A stretch of DNA of 6,159 nt, taken from assembly GCA_021817875.1 (NCBI GenBank), contig JAKAFQ010000270.1, positions 1-6,159 of the forward strand. The letters are read 5' to 3'. Position 1 is the stretch's first letter. The number at the start of each line of letters is the position of its first letter. The position numbers and the translations under genes were made by a program. Shown here piece by piece: positions 1 to 4,687 of the stretch. The notes under the pieces were generated by a model. The model was not told the origin of the DNA, did not search any database, and was given only the letters and a program-made list of their open reading frames with translations. The stretch comes from Pseudomonadota bacterium. GTDB taxonomy: Bacteria; Pseudomonadota; Gammaproteobacteria; Steroidobacterales; Steroidobacteraceae.

Positions 1-8
1 ACCGGGGC

Positions 9-37
9 TTGACACGCGGGTAACATGGCGTTACCGT
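9..37 (+). promoter_or_regulatory. Putative early rightward promoter
   Basis: A perfect TTGACA -35 hexamer lies at 9-14. At 16-17 bp spacing the best -10 candidate is weak (TTACCG at 31-36 or TACCGT at 32-37). A start of transcription six to eight bases further on would fall at or near the ATG at 44, and no Shine-Dalgarno sequence precedes that ATG, so the first message could be leaderless or nearly so. The promoter overlaps a 17-bp inverted repeat (19-35), the arrangement expected of a repressor-controlled phage promoter. The -35 is seen directly. The -10 and start site are inference. Confidence 0.5.
19..35. promoter_or_regulatory. 17-bp operator-like inverted repeat
   Basis: GGTAAC (19-24) and GTTACC (30-35) are perfect inverted arms around the 5-bp centre ATGGC, giving a 17-bp dyad, the same length as lambda operators. 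It sits between the TTGACA element and the first ATG and covers the likely -10, so a bound dimer would block the promoter. The likely ligands are the Cro-like protein encoded at 44-280 and a CI-type repressor that would be encoded left of the window. I saw no second copy in the window. Other operators may lie upstream. Confidence 0.6.
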
Positions 38-43
38 CGCCGC

Positions 44-280
44 ATGGACAAAAGGGCGACATTCAACTTCCCGCTGCTGTGCGTGGCCATCGAGCATCTG
101 GGCGGCCGATCCGCGGCAGCCCGAAAGATGGGACGCACTCGGCAAGCGATCACGCACCTGTTTACCGGGCGCAATGGGCTGTCCCATGAGATGGCGCTGG
201 CCATCGAGCGCGAGACAGGGCGCCGCTATTTGGCCGCCGACCTGCTCGGCCTCACCACCACGACTGACAAGGCAGCCTGA
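44..280 (+). CDS. Cro/YdaS-like HTH transcriptional regulator
   Basis: This 78-residue protein has the size and layout of phage Cro/YdaS-type repressors. A helix-turn-helix occupies about residues 14-42: an initial helix, GGRSAAARKMG as the first HTH helix and turn, then RTRQAITHLFTGR as recognition helix and the characteristic G-R turn. It is followed by a helix with the family-typical IERETG (54-59). It would bind DNA as a dimer, most likely at the dyad at 19-35, to control the early operon. It is the first gene after the promoter, as expected for Cro. The ATG at 44 has no visible Shine-Dalgarno sequence, which fits a leaderless message. The HTH call is strong. Assigning Cro rather than a YdaS-like paralogue rests on position. 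Confidence 0.8.
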   Translation: MDKRATFNFPLLCVAIEHLGGRSAAARKMGRTRQAITHLFTGRNGLSHEMALAIERETGRRYLAADLLGLTTTTDKAA

Positions 281-366
281 CCCGTGAACGCATCGCGTTT
301 CCATGGCCGGCAGCGTGCCGCACAGCGTCGGGAATCAGCGGGACCGATCCGTCCCGGAGTCGCCAC
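281..366 (+). other. Short leader between regulator and small-ORF cluster, with hairpin
   Basis: This 86-bp gap contains an inverted repeat, CGGGAC (339-344) and GTCCCG (351-356), with a 6-nt loop. The right arm touches the GGAG ribosome-binding sequence (356-359) of the next gene, so the hairpin could modulate its translation. No T-run follows, so it is not a standard intrinsic terminator. A GTG-started 28-codon frame (284-370) ends in an ATGA overlap with the next gene, but its third codon positions show no GC bias and its ribosome-binding site is weak, so I do not call it a gene. Confidence 0.35.
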
Positions 367-462
367 ATGAGCGCGCAGCTCACGCTATCGCTTGAGGCCG
401 GCCTCGCGGAGCAGTTGCCCGCGATGCTGGCTGCGGCTGGCCTTACCAAGGGGAAGCGCTGA
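367..462 (+). CDS. Hypothetical 31-residue protein
   Basis: A short frame starts at ATG 367 with a good GGAG ribosome-binding site at 356-359 (7-nt spacing). Its stop overlaps the start of the next gene (TGATG at 460-464). The peptide is mostly one predicted amphipathic helix rich in Leu and Ala (about residues 5-26) with a basic tail ending KGKR. I do not recognise it. Support comes from the ribosome-binding site, the tight coupling to the next gene and the absence of any other use of the region. Its shortness keeps confidence moderate. Confidence 0.45.
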   Translation: MSAQLTLSLEAGLAEQLPAMLAAAGLTKGKR

Positions 463-581
463 TGGAGAAGCTGCCCGACAACGCGCACGAATGGCGCCCG
501 ATTGCCGTTGCCTGCTACCTCACCGGCGCCGCTTGGCTAGCCGTGATCGGCCTCGCGTCGATCGTGCTGGGGAGATGGTGA
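462..581 (+). CDS. Small single-span membrane protein, hypothetical
   Basis: This 39-residue protein starts at ATG 462, which shares bases with the previous stop, and has a strong AAGGGGA ribosome-binding sequence at 448-454. A charged N-terminus (MEKLPDNAHEWR) is followed by a hydrophobic stretch from about residue 14 to 37 (IAVACYLTGAAWLAVIGLAS as its core), long enough to cross the inner membrane once, and then RW. There is no cleavable signal-peptide pattern. It is the first of three consecutive tiny membrane proteins. Small membrane proteins in early phage operons are sometimes exclusion or lysogeny factors, but nothing here proves a role. Confidence 0.55.
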   Translation: MEKLPDNAHEWRPIAVACYLTGAAWLAVIGLASIVLGRW

Positions 582-582
582 C

Positions 583-693
583 ATGCGCAACCTGTGGAAC
601 GCCATCTGGATCGACGCGCTGATTGTCGTGCTCGCCGTCTGCGTCTGCGGCGCGATTGCAGAGCTGGCCATCCTGTGGGCGACGACGCCATGA
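583..693 (+). CDS. Small membrane protein, hypothetical
   Basis: This 36-residue protein starts one base after the previous stop, with GGGGAG at 569-574 as ribosome-binding site (8-nt spacing). It is hydrophobic almost throughout (about residues 7-33, with core IDALIVVLAVCVCGAIAELA), consistent with one membrane span containing a Cys-Val-Cys pair and an internal Asp and Glu near the ends of the span. The stop overlaps the next start as ATGA (690-693). I do not recognise a family. Coupling, ribosome-binding site and composition support a real gene. Confidence 0.5.
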   Translation: MRNLWNAIWIDALIVVLAVCVCGAIAELAILWATTP

Positions 694-851
694 CCGCCAG
701 GCAGCACTGTGAATTGGTCTTCGCGATTTTTTGGGTCGCACTCGCGTGTTCGCGGCCAGGGCTCGTTCAAGACTGCTCCGCAGTTTTTGTCTTTGTGTGG
801 GGCTTTCTTGCTATCGGAGCTTCCATTATCGAGAGCGGGAAGCGCCACTAA
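690..851 (+). CDS. Small Cys-containing membrane protein, hypothetical
   Basis: This 53-residue protein begins in an ATGA overlap. It has two hydrophobic stretches, about residues 9-20 (LVFAIFWVALAC) and 31-47 (AVFVFVWGFLAIGASII), joined by a short loop SRPGLVQDCS, with Cys at 7, 20 and 29. It could be a two-span hairpin protein of the inner membrane, or a one-span protein with a hydrophobic N-terminus. Codon use differs from the neighbours: many TTT, GTT, CTT and ATT codons, and the local GC is visibly lower, which hints at a separate origin. No strong ribosome-binding site precedes it, so it probably depends on coupling to the gene before. Function unknown. Confidence 0.5.
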   Translation: MTARQHCELVFAIFWVALACSRPGLVQDCSAVFVFVWGFLAIGASIIESGKRH

Positions 852-1084
852 TGCGCCGTATCTCTCCACACCTTCAGCAATGGCTCAGCAGGCAGGGAAA
901 GCAGTGGGGTGCCCTGCGCCGGAAAGTTCGCTACGACCCGGATGCGCCATTCGTGGTCGTGGATCGCGACACCCTTGAAACATGCATCCGATTCCTACAC
1001 CGGCGACCCGCACGCGAAGTGGCGCGGGACGCGAATGGCCGCGTGGTGCAGGTTTTCCCCGATGGCACGACGGAGTGGGCATGA
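851..1084 (+). CDS. Hypothetical 77-residue protein
   Basis: The start at 851 is chosen because it forms a TAATG overlap with the previous stop and has a GGGAAG-like ribosome-binding sequence 8 nt before. The frame is open further upstream, but that would overlap the whole membrane-protein gene. The protein is soluble and basic at its N-terminus (RRISPHLQQWLSRQGKQWGALRRK), then has a likely small beta segment (PFVVVDRDTLETC, 33-45) and a C-terminal strand pair (GRVVQVFPDGTTEW, 63-76). It looks like a compact alpha/beta phage accessory protein. I do not recognise the family. Confidence 0.55.
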   Translation: MRRISPHLQQWLSRQGKQWGALRRKVRYDPDAPFVVVDRDTLETCIRFLHRRPAREVARDANGRVVQVFPDGTTEWA

Positions 1085-1260
1085 ACACGCTGATCTGGCT
1101 ACCCCTGCGAACCGAGCAGGTGCAGGCGCTGATGTACTGGCACCAGCACGAGGCCGCGCACGCGAACACGGTCCCTGAGCGTCACGACCACCTGCGCGAC
1201 GCGGACGAGCTACAGCGGCGCCTGAGCGACTTCGAGGAACGGACGGAGGCAGCCGCTTGA
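1081..1260 (+). CDS. Hypothetical 59-residue protein
   Basis: It starts in an ATGA overlap with GGAG at 1072-1075 as ribosome-binding site. After a short hydrophobic N-terminus (MNTLIWLPL) the protein is highly charged and probably helical, rich in His and Glu/Arg (HQHEAAHANTVPERHDHLRD, 21-40), ending in a likely amphipathic or coiled-coil helix (ADELQRRLSDFEERTEAAA). No catalytic motif or known family is visible. Its stop overlaps the TTG start of the next gene. Coupling and GC-rich codon third positions support a real gene. Confidence 0.55.
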   Translation: MNTLIWLPLRTEQVQALMYWHQHEAAHANTVPERHDHLRDADELQRRLSDFEERTEAAA

Positions 1261-1490
1261 GCCGCCCGACGCTGATCGGTCTGCACTCCCTCGCGAAGAT
1301 TCGCGAGGCGCTGACCTACGGCGTCACGGACCGCGAATACCAGCGCTTGCTCGACGAGCAGGCGACCTTCTACCGGCGCGAGCCGGACCTTTTCGCAGCG
1401 CCTAACAGCGGATTGATCCCCGCTGGACAGCCGGCTCGTCCTCCGGTTGGCGCCTGCGGCCTACGGGACGATCTTCAGGACGCGATCTAA
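1257..1490 (+). CDS. Hypothetical 77-residue protein, TTG start
   Basis: The likely start is TTG at 1257 in a TTGA overlap, 7 nt after a good GGAGG (1245-1249). No in-frame ATG lies nearby. The N-terminal half looks helical (SLAKIREALTYGVTDREYQR, 11-30, then LLDEQATFYRRE). The C-terminal half is Pro/Gly/Ala-rich and probably unstructured. The gene contains the first of the three paired YTCGCGAR motifs (1290-1307), which encodes LAKIRE. The stop abuts the ATG of the replication initiator at 1491, suggesting co-translation with it. I do not recognise the family. Confidence 0.55.
   Translation: MSRPTLIGLHSLAKIREALTYGVTDREYQRLLDEQATFYRREPDLFAAPNSGLIPAGQPARPPVGACGLRDDLQDAI
1290..1307. repeat. Paired YTCGCGAR motif, copy 1
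   Basis: CTCGCGAA (1290-1297) and TTCGCGAG (1300-1307) are separated by GA. The whole forms a perfect 20-bp structure with its flanks (1289-1308, 9-bp inverted arms around GA). The TCGCGA cores are 10 bp apart, one helical turn. The same paired layout recurs at 1622 and 1828. Confidence 0.6.
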
Positions 1491-2195
1491 ATGGCCCGGA
1501 TCCGCACCATCAAGCCCGAGTTTCCACAATCCGAGAGCATGGGGAAGGTTTCGCGCGACGCGCGGCTGCTTTTCATCCTCCTTTGGACGATTGCCGACGA
1601 TCACGGGAGGGCTCGCGCACATTCGCGAATGCTCGCGAGCCTTCTTTTCCCCTACGACGAGGACGCCGGAAGCCTCGTTCCTACATGGCTCAATGAGCTT
1701 CAAGATGAAGGCTGCATAAGGCTTTACGAGGCATCCGGCTCGCAGTATCTACAGATCACGCAGTGGGCAAGGCACCAGAAGATCGACAAGCCCAGCAAGC
1801 CCCAGCATCCCGGCATCGACGATGACACTCGCGAGGCTTCGCGAGACTCCATCGAGGTTTCGGAAAATCCCAGCCTAGGAAGGGAAGGGAAGGGAAGGGA
1901 AGGGAGTAGAGGGGAATCGAATCCTCGACTCGAGGATTCTCCCGAGCGCAAGCGCTCGCCTGCGTTCGTGAAGCCTACGGTCAACGAGGTAGCCGCATAC
2001 ATCCGCGAGCGAGGGTCCGCAATCGATCCACAGGCTTTCGTCGACCACTACGCAGCGAACGGCTGGCATGTCGGCAAGAGCCGCATGCGCGACTGGCGCG
2101 CCGCTGTCCGAACGTGGGAGCGATCACCCCAACGTGACACCCAGCGCCCCGTGCGCGTCGACCATCCCTCCCCTGCTGCACTGAGGCCGCTATGA
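1491..2195 (+). CDS. Phage replication initiator / helicase-loader-like protein
   Basis: This 234-residue protein belongs, by its signature start MARIRTIKPEF, to a widespread phage replication-protein family with an N-terminal winged-helix domain. That domain runs to about residue 100 (SRDARLLFILLWTIADDHGR at 21-40, ending WARHQKIDKPS). A polar, low-complexity linker (about 101-157) follows, encoded partly by AGGGA repeats. The C-terminal module (about 158-210: FVKPTVNEVAAYI, then FVDHYAANGW and MRDWRAAVRTWE) is of the kind found at the ends of many phage replication proteins and is likely to contact the helicase. By analogy with lambda O/P it would bind the origin and recruit the helicase encoded next (ATGA overlap). 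The ATG follows an AGGA at 1477-1480. Origin binding is inferred and not visible. Confidence 0.8.
   Translation: MARIRTIKPEFPQSESMGKVSRDARLLFILLWTIADDHGRARAHSRMLASLLFPYDEDAGSLVPTWLNELQDEGCIRLYEASGSQYLQITQWARHQKIDKPSKPQHPGIDDDTREASRDSIEVSENPSLGREGKGREGSRGESNPRLEDSPERKRSPAFVKPTVNEVAAYIRERGSAIDPQAFVDHYAANGWHVGKSRMRDWRAAVRTWERSPQRDTQRPVRVDHPSPAALRPL
1622..1639. repeat. Paired YTCGCGAR motif, copy 2
   Basis: TTCGCGAA (1622-1629) and CTCGCGAG (1632-1639) are separated by TG. Each lies in its own 10-bp palindrome (1621-1630 and 1631-1640). The TCGCGA cores are 10 bp apart as in copies 1 and 3. It lies in the winged-helix coding part of the initiator gene, read as SRMLAS, a different codon phase from copy 1. 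Confidence 0.6.
1828..1845. repeat. Paired YTCGCGAR motif, copy 3
   Basis: CTCGCGAG (1828-1835) and TTCGCGAG (1838-1845) are separated by GC. The element also reads as a stem-loop with 7-bp arms (1828-1834 with 1839-1845) and a GGCT loop. It lies in the linker-coding part of the initiator gene, read as TREASRD, in a third relation to the codon frame. The TCGCGA cores are again exactly 10 bp apart. Confidence 0.6.
1881..1905 (+). repeat. Pentanucleotide microsatellite, (AGGGA)x5
   Basis: Five perfect tandem AGGGA units, preceded by an incomplete AGGA (1877-1880), encode the GREGKGREG part of the initiator linker. The unit length is not a multiple of three. Loss of one unit brings a TAG at 1907-1909 into frame. 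Gain of one unit leads to TGA at 1969-1971. Both removed or added units would cut off the C-terminal module of the initiator. Confidence 0.85.
1919..1939. repeat. 21-bp perfect inverted repeat (hairpin)
   Basis: GAATCCTCGA (1919-1928) and TCGAGGATTC (1930-1939) are perfect 10-bp inverted arms around a single C at 1929. No T-run follows, so it is not an intrinsic terminator. It lies 13 bp after the AGGGA tract in the initiator linker, read as NPRLEDS. It could be a protein-binding dyad or part of an origin. As RNA it would form a stem of about 8 bp. Confidence 0.6.
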
Positions 2196-3472
2196 GGCAA
2201 TCCCTGATCGAGATCGAGTCGGCACTCCTGGCGTGCTTGATCCTCGCGCCAAGGGAGTGCTCGGACATCGCGGTACAGCCCGAGCACCTGATGGTCGAGG
2301 CCAACGCGGACACGCTCAGGGCCTACAGGCAGCTTGAGGCAGCCGGAGAACCCGTTGACGCGCTGACCATTTCCGACTGGATGGTGCGCAACGGCGCGAC
2401 CCAAGCGGAGTCAGCGCACGCCGCCAAGCTCGTCTCGGACCACTTCCTCAGTCCAGCCAACGCGCCGGCGTATGCCCGGCAGGTCATGCAGGGATGGCGC
2501 CTGCGCATCGCCTCGGAGATTGGCTTGGCGCTTCAGGAGGCCAAGGATCAGGCCGACGTCGACGCCGCGGTGACTCGGCTGCTTGAGCTGCATGCCGAGG
2601 ATCGCCGCTACGAGCACACGAGCCGCGACGTTGCCACGGCCGTGCAAGCTGCCCTGGTCGAGGCCGTGACGCACAAGGGAGCACTTCCCGGCGTCACCAC
2701 GGGCCTGCGCGAGCTGGACAGCAAACTGGGCGGCCTCCATGCATCAGACCTGATCGTGATCGGGGGGCGCGCCGCGATGGGCAAGACGGCGTTCCTGCTC
2801 AATCTGGCGGACGCCGCTTCGGCGGCTGGCGTCCCCATCGGCATCTTCAGCGCCGAGCAGCCGGTCCTGCAGATGGGCCAGCGCCTCGTCAGCCTGCGTT
2901 CGTCGCAGCCGGTCTCGTCCATGCGATCCGGCGCGATTCCCGAGGAGGCGTGGCCACGGGTCAGCAATGCGGTCACTGGCCTCGCGTCGGCCACGGCGCA
3001 CTGGTACGACCGGAGCAGCCCGTCAGTGGCCGAGATTGCCCGCGTGGCGCGCAAGTGGAAGCTGAAGCACGGGATCAAGGCGCTCTACATCGACTACCTG
3101 CAGCGCCTTGCGGATGGCGAAGGTGACAAGCGCCACGAGAAGGTCGGCTCAAACATCCGGGCGCTGAAGAACCTCGCGCGCGAGCTGGAGATTGCCATCG
3201 TGGCGCTGTCGCAGGTCTCCCGGTCCGTCGAGGAGAGGGCCATCAAGATCCCGCGCATGTCGGACCTTTCGGACTCCAGCGAGATCGAGAAGGAGGCCGA
3301 TCAGGTCGCGCTGCTGTACCGGCCCGACTACTACGACCCTCACTCGCCGGACGCCGGCAAGCTGCAGATCGTGATCGACAAAAATCGCCACGGGCCGACC
3401 GGCTCGGTCTGGGTCGCCTGGTCCGGCGAGTGCATGCGCGTGACTGACCTGTATCGCGGGGAGGCCGCATGA
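2192..3472 (+). CDS. dnaB: DnaB-like replicative DNA helicase
   Basis: This 426-residue protein is a complete hexameric DnaB-family 5'-3' helicase that would unwind DNA at the phage fork and engage host primase. The N-terminal helical domain covers about 5-105 (IEIESALLACLIL, then GEPVDALTISDWM). The RecA-like C-terminal domain has Walker A GGRAAMGKT (191-199), the catalytic Glu in FSAEQP (E222), Walker B LYIDYLQ (D301), the ALSQVSRSVEER motif (Q341), MSDLSDSSEIEKEAD (356-370) and the KNRHGPTG finger motif (397-404). The region after E222 reads QP where many DnaB proteins have M-x, a minor variation. It is somewhat shorter than E. coli DnaB (471). The start is an ATGA overlap with the initiator gene, with TGAGG just upstream. 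Confidence 0.95.
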   Translation: MRQSLIEIESALLACLILAPRECSDIAVQPEHLMVEANADTLRAYRQLEAAGEPVDALTISDWMVRNGATQAESAHAAKLVSDHFLSPANAPAYARQVMQGWRLRIASEIGLALQEAKDQADVDAAVTRLLELHAEDRRYEHTSRDVATAVQAALVEAVTHKGALPGVTTGLRELDSKLGGLHASDLIVIGGRAAMGKTAFLLNLADAASAAGVPIGIFSAEQPVLQMGQRLVSLRSSQPVSSMRSGAIPEEAWPRVSNAVTGLASATAHWYDRSSPSVAEIARVARKWKLKHGIKALYIDYLQRLADGEGDKRHEKVGSNIRALKNLARELEIAIVALSQVSRSVEERAIKIPRMSDLSDSSEIEKEADQVALLYRPDYYDPHSPDAGKLQIVIDKNRHGPTGSVWVAWSGECMRVTDLYRGEAA

Positions 3473-3915
3473 GCCAGACCTACGCCCTGCACAAAGGCGA
3501 CCATCGGCGCGACCTCGTGCGCGCAAACCTGCACGCCTTTATCGACCGGCTGCCGCCCAGCAAGTCCTGGCGCATCGAGATCAAGGAATTACGCAAGGAG
3601 CGGTCGCTGGACCAGAACGCTGCCGTGTTCGGCGTGGCCTATGCCGCGATCATGGCGGCGTCCGGGCTCGAAGGCGAGAAGGAGCGCGAGCAGCTTCACC
3701 GCGACTTCTGCGGCGACTTCTGGGGCTGGACGACCGGACCCATGGGCCATCGTCGCCCGGTGCGCACGACGACGCGGAACGAACGCGGCGAACGGGACGT
3801 GATCGACGCCGCGACCATGGCGCGGTTCTACGACTTCATCCAGCGGACAGCGGCTGAGTACGGCATCGACGTGCCGGACCCCGATCCGCTGTGGGCCGAG
3901 CGGGTGGCGGCATGA
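3469..3915 (+). CDS. NinB/Orf-like phage recombination protein
   Basis: This 148-residue protein has the length of lambda NinB (Orf, 146 residues), a recombination mediator that binds single-stranded DNA and helps load recombinase. Features matching this type are the early basic strand (SWRIEIKELRKE, 33-44), the signature RSLDQN (45-50) followed by a helix, and a C-terminal helix ending with YGIDVPDPDP (131-140). The middle (LHRDFCGDFWGW, then HRRPVRTTTRN) corresponds to the variable region. It starts in an ATGA overlap behind a strong GGGGAGG (3458-3464). Its place between the helicase and RusA genes supports a recombination role. The overall pattern fits, but identity to lambda NinB is low, so a more distant replication accessory protein is possible. 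Confidence 0.65.
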   Translation: MSQTYALHKGDHRRDLVRANLHAFIDRLPPSKSWRIEIKELRKERSLDQNAAVFGVAYAAIMAASGLEGEKEREQLHRDFCGDFWGWTTGPMGHRRPVRTTTRNERGERDVIDAATMARFYDFIQRTAAEYGIDVPDPDPLWAERVAA

Positions 3916-4337
3916 GCGCCTATGTTGAATGGTACGGCGGCAAGCGCACACAGAACTGGCGCACGCCATTGGCGTTGTTTGAGTCCCTGCACGCTGAGTA
4001 CAGGTTCACGATGGACGGAGCTTCCGAGCCCAGTAATGGGCTGCTCCCGCTTGCGTCCACGGCAGCGAACCCGATTCCATGGCACGGGCAGCGAGTTTTC
4101 TGCAACCCACCATGGTCAAACGTGCGGCCCTTCGTGGAGCAGATGCCAGACGCAGAAGTGGCCGTCTTGTTGGTGCCAGCGCGGACCAACTGCAAATGGT
4201 TTCACCGTGCCCTAGAGCTGGGCGCAACCGTGAGGTTTTTCAGCCCGAAGCCTCGATTTCAGGGCGCGAAGCATGTCTCGCCGGTTGATTGCCTGTTGCT
4301 GGTCTATGCCAGCGCGCAAAGAGGAATGGCGGCATGA
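3912..4337 (+). CDS. Phage N6-adenine DNA methyltransferase (Dam-like, NPPW type)
   Basis: This 141-residue protein matches the short phage-type adenine methyltransferases (phage Dam family). It has NWRTPLALFESLHAEY (15-30), the DGASEPSNG segment (35-43) where relatives have DVAA-like sequence, the catalytic motif CNPPWS (64-69) in place of DPPY, and LLVPARTNCKWFHRA (86-100) followed by VRFFSPKPRF. It would transfer a methyl group from S-adenosylmethionine to adenine N6, probably to protect phage DNA from host nucleases or to affect replication timing. The open frame extends upstream, but the ATG at 3912 in the ATGA overlap is the natural start. The target site cannot be read from the sequence. 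Confidence 0.85.
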   Translation: MSAYVEWYGGKRTQNWRTPLALFESLHAEYRFTMDGASEPSNGLLPLASTAANPIPWHGQRVFCNPPWSNVRPFVEQMPDAEVAVLLVPARTNCKWFHRALELGATVRFFSPKPRFQGAKHVSPVDCLLLVYASAQRGMAA

Positions 4338-4687
4338 AACGCTCACCGATCCAGCGCAAGACGCCGCTCAAGCCGTCGCAGGTGCGCATGAGGACGCGGC
4401 ACAAGACCACGCCAGCACGCCAAGCCGCGAAGGGACAGCCGTGTCTGATCCGTCTGCCGGGATGCCTGCACGACGCGGCCACGACCGTCCTGTGCCACTA
4501 CCCGCTGCCCGGCGTGTCCGGCATGGGCCTCAAGTCGCCCGACATTCTCGGCGCGTTCGGCTGCGCCAACTGCCACGCGGTGGTCGATGGCCGCATGGCG
4601 AGGCCACCAGGCTACACGCGCGAAGACGTGAGGCTAGCGCACGCCGAGGGCGTATTCCGCACGCTGCTGCTGAGGGAAAGCGCATGA
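4334..4687 (+). CDS. YbcO/DUF1364-like putative nuclease
   Basis: This 117-residue protein matches the DUF1364 family that includes YbcO of the E. coli DLP12 prophage, a putative metal-dependent HNH-like nuclease. After a basic N-terminus (MKRSPIQRKTPLK) come C37 and C44 (CLIRLPGC), H55 in LCHYPLPG, and the C77-x2-C80-H81 cluster (CANCHAVVD) with D85, together a plausible zinc site and ββα-metal active site. The GxGxK turn (GMGLK, 63-67) is also typical. It starts in ATGA with GAGG at 4321-4324. In lambdoid phages such genes sit beside ninB and rusA, as here. The nuclease activity is inferred from family. Confidence 0.8.
   Translation: MKRSPIQRKTPLKPSQVRMRTRHKTTPARQAAKGQPCLIRLPGCLHDAATTVLCHYPLPGVSGMGLKSPDILGAFGCANCHAVVDGRMARPPGYTREDVRLAHAEGVFRTLLLRESA

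Larger units (their letters stand above)
1828..1939. other. Candidate replication origin inside the initiator gene
   Basis: Within 112 bp of linker-coding sequence lie the third YTCGCGAR pair (1828-1845), a short AT-richer patch (about 1857-1870, GGTTTCGGAAAAT), a strand-asymmetric purine tract (1878-1906) and a 21-bp perfect hairpin (1919-1939). In lambda and relatives the origin lies in the middle of the initiator gene, between the two domain-coding parts, which is the position seen here. No consensus DnaA-box cluster or classical long iterons are present. The placement is analogy, so this is a hypothesis. Confidence 0.3.

Noticed and set aside
339..356. Hairpin before the small-ORF cluster as an intrinsic terminator
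   Set aside because: The stem is only six base pairs and no T-run follows it.
284..370. GTG-started 28-codon frame ending in an ATGA overlap
   Set aside because: No GC bias at third codon positions, weak ribosome-binding site, Arg-rich low-information peptide. Described as leader only.
726..733. T6 run ATTTTTTG as a frameshift site
   Set aside because: The run is not in the codon phase needed for a standard -1 slippery heptamer, and no fused product makes sense.
721..969. Two single TCGCGA sites (721 and 964) as further members of the paired-motif family
   Set aside because: They lack the full YTCGCGAR octamer and have no partner at 10 bp, so they are probably chance occurrences.
2024..2032. 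DnaA-box-like CGATCCACA
   Set aside because: It matches only seven of nine positions of TTATCCACA and stands alone, so it does not support a DnaA-dependent origin.
2608..3078. 156-residue open frame on the - strand opposite the helicase gene
   Set aside because: Shadow of the helicase codons. Composition is Arg/Ala/Ser-rich and no family is recognisable.
4273..4683. Upstream in-frame extension of the DPPY methyltransferase
   Set aside because: It overlaps the YbcO-like nuclease gene completely and has no methyltransferase motif. The ATG at 4684 has a good ribosome-binding site and the operon's usual ATGA overlap.
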